The notes under the pieces were generated by a model that worked only from the letters and a program-made list of their open reading frames with translations, did not search any database and had not been told where the DNA came from. Of a stretch of DNA of 64,000 bases, positions 57,801 through 64,000 are shown piece after piece. The DNA is taken from NCBI GenBank assembly GCA_029948255.1, contig JALIZF010001939.1:186001-250000 (forward strand), given 5' to 3'. Source of the stretch: Telmatactis stephensoni (Eukaryota > Cnidaria > Anthozoa > Actiniaria > Isophelliidae). Each line of letters begins with the position of its first letter. Position 1 is the first letter of the stretch. Made by a program: the position numbers and the translations under genes.

Positions 57801-60800
57801 CGCGAAGAAAAAGTAAGATTGCACGCCCAACTTAGATCATTTTCTCTTTGGAAATCTCTGTTGATTATTCTGTGATGTGAATTTAAAAGTATTTTCGCGT
57901 TAAAAATCGGAAGAAATCCAGTGGCACTACGACTGTGAAGAATAAACAGTAAAAGGTACGCACCAAGGTACGCAAAAATGGCTCTTAACTTATGGAACTT
58001 TGGAAGCATTGGAACTTCCTTTTTTTGGTTTATCCTAACTCTTGCATTATCCTGACAGTGGAGATATCGTCATTATCTTTCCAGTTCTCATTTTAATCAC
58101 CTTGACTATTATAATGGTATCGCCAAAAAGGAATTTGACCTTTTGGCTAACATATTTTTATTTCATCTATTTATCAGACATCAACAAGCCTCCTATAGCA
58201 AATGCTGGTCCAGATGTTGTGGTACATTTACCTAACAGAGCTGCTGAACTAGATGGATCCAAGTCGACTGACGACCATGGAATTGCTAAATATATTTGGC
58301 ACAGGGATCCCAAGAGTCCTGCAGCTGGGGTACGACATGAATATTCTTAATGAAACAGTAAATTGCTCAAGTTGTAGGGTGATTGGATTCTATAGCCTCT
58401 GTTAAAGAACTCTCAGTAGTGTTACAACAACCTGATATCTTTGAAGAGGATTTAAATTTCCACCCAAAGATTATGAAAATGCATTAGTAAAGCCAAAAGG
58501 CAAATTATAGCCATTATAAGCACGTCCGTAAAGTTGGGGAAAGTACAACTGATGTCACTACTGCTGATGAGTGATCCCTTTATTGCAATTTCTTCCTACC
58601 AACATCCAATTGTTATTTATTTTCTTTCTTTCTGAATTTTATTTATTCATTCTTTCTTTCTGAACTTTATTCATTATTCATTCTTTTTCACTAGGATGTA
58701 ATCAACAATAGTGACCATCAAGCTGTTTTAAGACTATCAAACTTAGTTGAAGGGATGTATAAATTCAAATTGACTGTCTTGGATGCCAAGGGTCTTGAAT
58801 CTAGCGACGAAGCTCTTCTAACGGTAAAAGAAGGTTAGTGAGATAATGGGATTGTTATAACTGGGCCAGGTTGTTCGAAAGACGATTAGCGTTAACCCAG
58901 GATTAAATCTAAAGAAAACCATTCATTTTAACCCAGGATTAAATCTAAGAAAACCATTCATTTTAACCAAGGATTAGCGTTAATCGCCCTTCGGACAACC
59001 GGGCCCTGCTCCAAATTAAGCTGGTGTAGCTGTGGTGGGATCCCCATAGATTGAAGGAAGAACTTGTTTCCAGAGAAAATTGTTTTCTTTGATGTAACTA
59101 ATGGGATTATTATTTTAATATGTAGATGAAAACAGTGCACATTTAGTGGAATTATATCTTGACGTAGACATTACTCGATTTACTGAAGAAAACAAGGTAA
59201 GTAAAATACAAAAATTAATAAACAGTTCAGAGAGAAGTGTACGAAAATAAACGCATCAATCCATGTTGTCAACGCTCCGTGTCGTCTTTTGGATTGCCGA
59301 CAGGTCGCTGTTTAGCAAAGCGTGGGTAACTTACGAGTACTCGTAAAGGCCTGCGTTCCGTTTCACAAAACGTGCGTAACCTTACGAATACTCGTAAAGG
59401 CCTGCGTTGCATTTCACAAAGCATGCGTAACTTACGAGTACTCGTAAAGGCCTGCGTTCCGTTTCACAAAGCGTACGTAACTTACGAGTACTCGTAAAGG
59501 CCTGCGTTCCGTTTCACAAAGCGTGCGTAACCTTACGAATACTCGTAAAGGCCTGCGTTCCGTTTCACAAAACGTGCGTAACTTACGAATACTCGTAAAG
59601 GCCTGCGTTGCATTTCACAAAGCATGCGTAACTTACGAGTACTCGTAAAGGCCTGCGTTCCGTTTCACAAAGCGTGCGTAACTTACGAGTACTCGTAAAG
59701 GCCTACGTTCCGTTTCACAAAGCGTGCGTAACTTACGATTACTCGTAAAGTCGTATTTAACAAGCATTTTTATTTGAAAACTAAAGGAAATTTGCACAAA
59801 AAATCTCTGCAAAAGAACAAGAAATTGCATATCAAAATTTACTGGCCGTTTTAAGAAAAAGAAAATAGTTGTAAATCCTCGGAAAAACGGATCCAATTTT
59901 TGGATTCACGAATACTTGTAAGTTATGCAAACTTTGCGAAATGGGGGTGGGAGTCTAATTACGACTAACACACAAATTTTCTTTGAGATGAGTATTCCTT
60001 TATGGATGAGAAGCAAATACGCACGAAGTTGCACATCCCCAAAAGCGAAATAGATTCGCCCTATGTATGCTTATGCTAACAGTGTATTATGCTCTTTGTT
60101 TCCAGGGCCAGCTCATTCGTAAATTAGCTGTTATACTTGACGTCCAAGATAATGATATAGTGGTAGAACACTTGAAGGAAGCTGGAACCGGTCATAGGTA
60201 CTTCACGTACAGATATTTGTTTCAAAATACAGTTTAACCTCACTAACTCGAACCGCCAAGGGAAGCTCAATATTGTTCGAGATAGCGGGGGTTTGAGATA
60301 ACCGATAGTAATTGACTGAAAAAAGGACTCAAAATAAATGGGTTTGTGTTCGAGATAGCGGGGGTTCGAGATAACCGATAGTAATTGACTGAAAAAAATG
60401 ACTCAAGGGAAAATTGGTTTGTGTTTGAGATAGCGGGGGTTCGAGATAACCGATAGTAATTGACTGAAAAAATGACTCAAGGGAAAATTGGTTTGTGTTT
60501 GAGATAGCGGGGGTTCGAGATAACCGATAGTAATTGACTGAAAAAATGACTCAAGGGAAATGGGTTTGTGTTCGAGATAGCGGGGGGTCGAGATAACCGA
60601 TAGTAATTGACTGTAAAAATGACTCAAGGGAAATGGGTTTGTGTTCGAGATAGCGAGGTTCCTGTGTAATCAGTTTGGTTATTTATGACTACAGTATTAA
60701 CAGATGCTTCGTATTTGCAAGTTTTGGAAAGTCGTTTAATAACTTTCAATCAACGTAACATAGATTTCTTCTAAATATCTATAGCATATGTCAAAATGAA

Positions 60801-63028
60801 AGAAATCTAGGTGTAGGGGAATGAGTTACACGAAATTTACCAAAAAAATCCACCTCAACATTCAATCGGATTCCATAAAATGTTTTTGCACCGCGCGGAT
60901 TAAAAGCCTCATGAAAAAATTCTTACTTCCTTCTTCAGTCATAAGTTTTAGCCAAAAATGTCACTGATAAAACAATTCGTATTTTGATATGCTTTTTATG
61001 GAGCTTAGTCTATTTTCACCATTTTCTAAATGCGTTTAATTCACGCTTTATGTTTCGCTTGCCGTGCACATGCTTTCTTCTCGAGATGCATTAGTTTGTG
61101 AGCATATAGCGGAAAAACGAATACGATCACCCCCATTTTTTATTTAAATTTTTTTATTTTTTGAACAAGTATATGGTATATGATGTAGTATGTCCAGACA
61201 AAAATCCAACAAAATCTAGGTACAACTTCATTTGCCTGCGCACGTCCTTAAGTCGAAACATGAGAGAACACAATGTCGGGGTGAAATGAGAAAACAATTA
61301 AGTATCCCAATAGCTGTTTGTTGTGTTGGTGTTGATGTGATTTTTCGTGCATCTCTAGCATGATGGTGATGTTCTACGTCAAGGGTGGAAATGTAGCTAA
61401 GGATGGACAAGCTGTAGCTGAAACGTTGAAAGCAAAGATAGAGAATGAAGAAGGATTTTTTGAATTCCGAATGCTCAAAGTGGAGCCTTACAGTAAGTTG
61501 AGACTTGGACATTGGAAAAGTAAAGGGTATGGGAAATACTCCGTCAAATGATTATATATCTTATACTTCCTTCAAAGGAGCAAGCATGGCACAGTTGGTT
61601 AGTGCGCGGCCTTCGGTGCGAGAGGTGCGAGGTTATGGCGGGGGATCGACCTAGGGATCCTTGTTTCGACTTCTTTCCTTTCCGTGTAGTTTTAAGTAGC
61701 TTTAAATACCGTTAAAACGGAGCACCGATGGGTAGCTGGGGGTAATATGAGCGCACAGTCGGCTTCTTGGAAGATTAGGTCAGCTAAAGGAACTACCGAC
61801 GTTAAATCAAGGTCCTTTATTTTGTTATCATTATTGTGACCATCGATAAGTAAAATAATTACGATCATCATTATCATCATCATCATCGTCGTCAATAGCA
61901 GCAGCAGCATTATCAACATCACATGAACCCATCATCATCATCATCATCATCACCAAGGGACTTTCGTTTGATGAATAGAAATAACAAACTTTCTTCGATT
62001 TTTTTCCAGTTTGTAGAAATAACTGTTCATTCCATGGCTACTGTGATCGTCGCACCAAACTGTGTGTTTGTGAAAGTTTCTGGATGCAAGACATTTTTAA
62101 ATCAAGTTTTGGTGTTAAAGAGAGTAATTGTGGTATGTTCTCTTTCTTCATCTTTTCCTCTTACCATGTTTTGAATCTCTCCTTATCATAGGGAGTTTAA
62201 GATTGTACGACGGCAACGTTAACGACGACAGTAGAGAACAATGAGATTAATCAAGAAGAATAAAGCTGGCACGTGGAATGTTTAGTAAATAGGACACTTT
62301 TTCAGCCACGTCGTCGTCGACGTTGCCGTCGTACAATCTTAAACTCCCTAATATTCCCGTAGACGATTACTTTTGTGTGTGCACATCTTCAGAATGTAGT
62401 CCTACAATTCAATATTTTAACCTTTTTTCCTCTTGCTTGTTTATCAGATTGGAGTATTCTATATGTTACCGTTATTATATTTGGTATAGTTATGGGTATT
62501 GGTGGTATAATATGGGCCGTTTGCTTTTGTTTGGGAAGGTAAGATAGCAATTAATGTCAATATAATAATTCGCGCTTATTGCTAAACCACAACTTTATGA
62601 TTTCTTCAGCTCTTAAAAGAGAGCTGAAGAAATTGAAAGGAGAGAAGAAGACGAAATGAACGCCTGGATTTCTCTTCTTTTTCTTTTGTGCAAATGGCTA
62701 CGGCGAGATGGATTTGTGATGCTTTATTCATTGGCGCCGTGATTCCTGGATTGTTTAGATTCTTACTTTAAAAATGACACTCCTTTCTGTACTGTTAGTG
62801 TATCCCTCACATCTTTTTCACTCCTGTTTTCATAACCAACAAAAAAACAGATTTTCAAAACCATCTGAATCTTGTTCTTCCACTTCCTCTTCATTTCTTT
62901 TTCTATTCCTTCGCTTCTCTTCTTTCACTTAGAATTTCTCGTCGTCGTCGTCGCCGTCGTCTTGATGACAAAGTTGTGTCTGTGGATCCTCCACTCATGT
63001 CTGATTCTACCACTGCTGAATCTTCTGG
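45761..63028 (+). CDS. KIAA0319-like: KIAA0319/KIAA0319L-like membrane protein, MANEC plus five PKD domains, 3' end outside window
   Basis: Multi-exon gene read from splice sites and phases. Certain exons: 45761-45860, 45954-46241, 50969-51715, 52069-52122, 52298-52345, 52632-52664, 53288-53389, 53854-53951, 54838-54934, 55437-55529, 55733-55877, 56200-56264, 56461-56561, 56880-57104, 57243-57334, 57441-57589, 58178-58329, 58695-58833, 59126-59196, 60106-60197, 61359-61492, 62010-62132, 62448-62538 and 62933-63028; 50071-50459 is a further probable exon. Phases agree at every junction from 50969 onward, and also if exon 46241 joins directly to 50969. Architecture: signal peptide, MANEC, acidic Ser/Thr linker, five PKD domains, cysteine-rich juxtamembrane region, one TM helix, basic cytoplasmic start. 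Vertebrate relatives are type I membrane glycoproteins active in neuronal migration and in endosome/trans-Golgi trafficking; KIAA0319L is the cell receptor for adeno-associated virus. The final exon is beyond 64000. Confidence 0.9.
45954..46241 (+). CDS. KIAA0319-like: exon 2: MANEC (motif at N-terminus with eight cysteines) domain
   Basis: A 96-codon phase 1-1 exon. Cysteine pattern: CSSVRNYCG, then NIEQCIKDCCKDEECSTA, then HLKACYSVDCKTLEAC. The central Cx3CCx4C block is the mark of the MANEC/MANSC fold that opens KIAA0319 family proteins. Donor AAAG/GTAAAT. Confidence 0.85.
46242..50070. other. large intron with foldback and repeats
   Basis: A 3.8-kb intron. A foldback element lies at 48591-48716: 'acatggtcgcttggagatac' and 'ttttatcttc' pair with 'gaagataaaa' and 'gtatctccgcgcgcccatgt'. 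An AT-rich segment at 48781-48990 looks like a LINE 3' remnant. A repeat fragment near 49190-49345 recurs near 53745-53815 in the opposite orientation. The splice phases on either side do not match (see the Frizzled exon), so one small exon may be hidden here. Frames at 46970-47356 and 48263-48499 have no recognisable features. Confidence 0.5.
50071..50459 (+). CDS. exon encoding a complete ROR-type Frizzled cysteine-rich domain
   Basis: The exon lies between an acceptor (tttgatatttag) and a donor (TCAG/GTATGT). It encodes about 129 residues with exactly ten cysteines in Frizzled-domain order: YKSC, GTQSGC, QDCKKYAIAAVCHYAFPYC, LCQEDCKQLYEGVC, LPDC and AKC. The CHYAFPYC block is characteristic of the CRD of ROR/MuSK-type Wnt receptors. 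Such domains bind Wnt ligands or their acyl chain in relatives. It lies on the same strand, between the MANEC and linker exons, and exits in phase 1, which fits the exon at 50969. It enters with one nucleotide before the first codon (phase 2), whereas the MANEC exon exits in phase 1, so an unseen exon must lie between them or this exon is used differently. Human KIAA0319 proteins have no such domain. Confidence 0.8.
50708..50883 (+). CDS. possible alternative exon with in-frame stop after the Frizzled exon
   Basis: An acceptor (ttgtttttttag) at 50707 is followed by a frame that continues the phase 1 exit of the Frizzled exon for 58 codons (VRLPEHFSIPQ, FYPCPSASCLS, ICMERC) to a TAG at 50881-50883. 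No convincing phase 1 donor is seen before the stop; a GTAGGT at 50880 would give the wrong phase. If used, it would end the protein as a secreted MANEC/Frizzled form. It may equally be chance. Confidence 0.3.
50969..52664 (+). CDS. KIAA0319-like: exons encoding Ser/Thr/Asn/Asp-rich extracellular linker
   Basis: Four phase 1-1 exons: 50969-51715 (249 codons), 52069-52122 (18), 52298-52345 (16) and 52632-52664 (11). The first is acidic and hydrophilic (for example NNDDEDLNLFKQQINQQNGP) with no cysteines, then Ser/Pro/Thr-rich. The three short exons repeat a theme of Ser/Thr followed by TPTKA, TPTKSPTG and TTKKSPTE, and look like duplicated stem micro-exons. It is probably an extended O-glycosylated stalk between MANEC and PKD domains. 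The small symmetric exons could be skipped without changing frame. Confidence 0.82.
52738..53000 (+). repeat. degenerate 11-bp tandem repeat (CCACTTACTGA-like)
   Basis: An intronic array of words such as gaccacttac, caaccactta and tgaccattta. Divergent copies; a minisatellite without coding meaning. Confidence 0.75.
53288..54934 (+). CDS. KIAA0319-like: PKD domain 1, exons 53288-53389, 53854-53951, 54838-54934
   Basis: Junction phases 1, 1, 0 and 1. Reads APPTLQVSAGRNKVLTLP at the start, then YSYHWQQISAP and GVYQFKVTVKG, the usual PKD order of beta strands (Trp in strand C, G-x-Y-x-F-x-L/V-x-V near the end). The first and most divergent of the five, with no aspartate-rich DxxG turn between strands B and C. 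Introns contain a palindromic element (53425-53543) and repeat fragments. Confidence 0.85.
53425..53543. mobile_element. foldback (MITE-like) element in intron
   Basis: 'agtaatgtataaagaacgag' and 'agagcgtgttatatc' at the left pair with 'gatataacacgctct' and 'cgagttctttatattact' at the right, around a GATCCGAGCC...GGATC core. Length about 119 bp. Confidence 0.85.
55437..56264 (+). CDS. KIAA0319-like: PKD domain 2, exons 55437-55529, 55733-55877, 56200-56264
   Basis: Phases 1, 1, 2 and 1. Motifs: NKPPRADISPKEQSITLP, VVLDGSKSSDDDKITQYKW, GIYTFKLTVVDSDGEKDS and TATVTV. A typical PKD repeat as in KIAA0319. Confidence 0.92.
56461..57104 (+). CDS. KIAA0319-like: PKD domain 3 and start of PKD 4, exons 56461-56561 and 56880-57104
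   Basis: Phases 1, 0 and 0. Motifs: YPPVARAGNDVVLTMP, VTLNGNSSTDN, GIVSYEWSKAPSSPAV, GDYTFILKVTDTGGL and KVTVVV; then NMPPVAKAGSDK begins the next domain in the same exon. Confidence 0.92.
57243..57589 (+). CDS. KIAA0319-like: PKD domain 4, exons 57243-57334 and 57441-57589
   Basis: Phases 0, 2 and 1. Motifs: TTLDAKESHDDQKIEKYHW, GHYVFKLTVTDDKGLTG and TVAVNV. A CATCAT run lies in the intron just before it (57110-57155). Confidence 0.92.
58178..58833 (+). CDS. KIAA0319-like: PKD domain 5, exons 58178-58329 and 58695-58833
   Basis: Phases 1, 0 and 1. Motifs: NKPPIANAGPDVVVHLP, AELDGSKSTDDHGIAKYIW, GMYKFKLTVLDAKGLESSD and ALLTV. Fifth and last PKD repeat, matching the number in vertebrate KIAA0319 and KIAA0319L. 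Confidence 0.92.
59126..62132 (+). CDS. KIAA0319-like: juxtamembrane region: exons 59126-59196, 60106-60197, 61359-61492, 62010-62132
   Basis: Phases 1, 0, 2, 1 and 1. After PKD 5 the chain reads VELYLDVDITRFTEENK and GQLIRKLAVILDVQDNDI, then a mixed alpha/beta segment, then CRNNCSFHGYCDRRTKLCVC, FWMQD and a final Cys before the membrane. This is the conserved cysteine-rich, EGF-like juxtamembrane region (C6) of the family, and it confirms the identification. Confidence 0.9.
59315..59750 (+). repeat. 50-bp satellite with a palindrome in each unit, nine copies
   Basis: In the intron after 59196. The word tactcgtaaag recurs at 59338, 59389, 59439, 59489, 59540, 59590, 59640, 59690 and 59740. 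Many units contain the perfect 16-bp palindrome TTACGAGTACTCGTAA; others have one change. Each also carries a ggcctgcgttccgtttcaca block. Confidence 0.95.
60275..60655 (+). repeat. 73-75-bp satellite, about six copies
   Basis: In the intron after 60197. The word gttcgagatagcggggg (or gtttgag...) recurs at 60275, 60348, 60423, 60497, 60570 and 60643. Each unit ends with taattgactgaaaaaa and tgactcaaggg. Confidence 0.93.
61572..61810 (+). mobile_element. tRNA-derived SINE in intron
   Basis: A polymerase III A box (TGGCACAGTTGG at 61588) is followed 50 bp later by a B-box-like word (GGGATCGACCT near 61640), then a tRNA-unrelated body to about 61810. It is in the sense orientation relative to the host gene. 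A related but distinct tRNA-like segment lies at 38645-38738. Confidence 0.65.
62191..62348. mobile_element. MITE with TA target duplication, 158 bp
   Basis: The ends are GGGAGTTTAAGATTGTACGA and its exact complement; the arms continue through CGGCAACGT. TA lies immediately outside both ends (62189-62190 and 62349-62350), fitting a Tc1/mariner-type target. It lies in the intron between the cysteine-rich and TM exons. Confidence 0.88.
62448..62538 (+). CDS. KIAA0319-like: transmembrane exon
   Basis: Phases 1 and 2. Reads DWSILYVTVIIFGIVMGIGG then IIWAVCFCLG. A single membrane-spanning helix ending in a cysteine pair, as in the family. Short and uninterrupted. Confidence 0.92.
62933..63028 (+). 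CDS. KIAA0319-like: first cytoplasmic exon
   Basis: Phases 2 and 2. Begins with eight arginines among its first ten residues (RISRRRRRRR, a stop-transfer anchor), then LDDKVVSVDPPLMSDS and Ser/Thr-rich residues; donor TCTGG/GTATGA. The remainder of the tail must be encoded beyond the window. Confidence 0.85.
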
Positions 63029-63077
63029 GTATGATTACTGCATGCGCTATCTTTCTTCTTTCACCTGTCACCTTTTA

Positions 63078-63173
63078 GGGCCCGTTCACATGAGAGGGGA
63101 TGTCCCTATGTAGTAGGGATAACTCCTTTGTTTTCTTTTCACTGGGGGATACAGAACAAGAGTGAACGGGCCC
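63078..63173. mobile_element. MITE with TTA target duplication, 96 bp
   Basis: GGGCCCGTTCAC opens and GTGAACGGGCCC closes the element. TTA flanks both sides (63075-63077 and 63174-63176), matching a PIF/Harbinger-type target. Confidence 0.85.
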
Positions 63174-64000
63174 TTAATCAGGAATTGTCTACCTGGGTCC
63201 GTGCGGTTCCTGTAAGAGCAATTAGCGTTAATCCACGCTCAAAACCAGAGTTAATCCTGGATTAGTTAATCCTGGATTAGAGTTAATCCTGGATTAGAGT
63301 GAATCCTGGATTAGTGCTAATTAGGTTTTCAGGAATTTAGGTCTGCCTTTTTTGTCACCTATTCACCGTCTACGTAATTTTATTAGCTTATGTGCTTCGT
63401 ATGACCTCCATTGTGCCGTTCCTTGCCTACCTAACCTACCTGTGTTCTTACTCTCCTTACTTACCTCCCACATTCTTACCTACCCTGTCTGTCTTCCTCT
63501 TGACCAACGAACCCACCTACCTTTCTGCCAACCTGCTTAATAGTCTCCTATCTTCCTACGTATTTACCTGACTTTATCTTAGTTACCAACCTACTTACCT
63601 GTTGTCTATCTGCCCCTGTGCTTAATAACCTATCCCATTAATTAAGGGGGTGTTTACATGGCACTAGGATCATCATAGCACTAGGATCATCCTAGCAGGC
63701 GAATCATCCTACCTGTTATACATTTACTGCATTCTGTTTAGTAGGATGATCAGATGTCTGTCTGTCTGTCTGTCCGTCTGTCTGTCTGTCCGTCCGTCTG
63801 TCTGTCTATCTGTCTGTTTATCCGTCTGTCTGTTCGTCTGTCTGTCTGTCCGTCTGTCCGTCTGTCCGTCTGTCCGTCTGTCCGTCTGTCCGTCTGTCTG
63901 TCTGTCTGTTTGCCTGTGACTAAATATGCCTTCATTTTGCTTTCGTATTTTAGTTACCGGTCAAGTAATAATGTGAATTTTGTTTTCGTTCGTCCGTAAC
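63174..64000. other. 3' intron sequence of the KIAA0319-like gene with repeats
   Basis: Tandem copies of 'ttaatcctggattag' lie at 63250-63320 (related to sequence near 58880-58980). An ACC/CTTACCTACC-rich stretch lies at 63420-63610, a short repeat 'gcactaggatcat' twice near 63660-63690, and a GTCT tetranucleotide array at 63755-63910. No further exon was recognised before the window ends. Confidence 0.55.

Noticed and set aside
59315..59750. CRISPR-like palindromic repeats
   Set aside because: The whole 50-bp unit repeats; there are no variable spacers, and it lies in an animal intron.
63750..63999. Arg/Thr/Asp or Ser/Val/Cys repeat frames
   Set aside because: GTCT microsatellite artefacts.

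Overview
The window reads as animal nuclear DNA, most probably from an anthozoan cnidarian such as a reef coral or sea anemone. It is AT-rich. Its genes have many introns with ordinary GT/AG sites, and it is crowded with short foldback elements, tRNA-derived repeats, satellites and non-LTR retrotransposon debris. The anthozoan assignment is an inference from gene content (an intronless rhodopsin-type receptor, a TPR-CHAT protein, compact GPI-type immunoglobulin genes) and from the repeat style. No prokaryotic features were seen.

Layout. 1-6.1 kb: repeats, with one possible exon at the left edge. 6.2-7.1 kb (minus): a single-exon class A GPCR. 9.7-11.9 kb (minus): a five-exon gene assembled by eye, a homologue of the meiotic break factor REC114. 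15.1-16.9 kb: a very large near-perfect palindrome (two arms of about 820 bp, 167 bp apart) bounded by TTAA. 17-20 kb (minus): a single-exon TPR-CHAT protein with the His/Cys pair intact. 23.4-35.8 kb (minus): three related immunoglobulin-domain surface proteins, each ending in a hydrophobic tail with no cytoplasmic part. The first is intact; the other two each carry an apparent frameshift between signal peptide and Ig domains. 36-45 kb: repeats only, including a LINE fragment with a nested insertion, a 73-bp satellite, a segmental tandem duplication, and a foldback element that is present in one duplicate and absent from the other. 45.8 kb to the right edge (plus): one long multi-exon gene of the KIAA0319/KIAA0319L family (signal peptide, MANEC, Ser/Thr linker, five PKD domains, cysteine-rich juxtamembrane region, transmembrane helix, start of the tail). 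The last exon or exons lie outside the window. A complete ten-cysteine Frizzled-type domain of the ROR class is encoded by an exon between the MANEC and linker exons.

Working together: the genes do not form a pathway. Themes are cell-surface recognition (GPCR, Ig cluster, KIAA0319-like), a protease-like intracellular sensor (TPR-CHAT) and meiosis (REC114). The most interesting points are the TPR-CHAT gene beside the giant palindrome, the GPI-type Ig cluster with decaying members (similar in style to cnidarian allorecognition or immune-type families), and the Frizzled-type exon inside a KIAA0319-like gene, whose 5' splice phase does not fit the preceding exon.

Exon coordinates were read by hand from splice consensus, phase and open frame. 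No alignment or database search was run.
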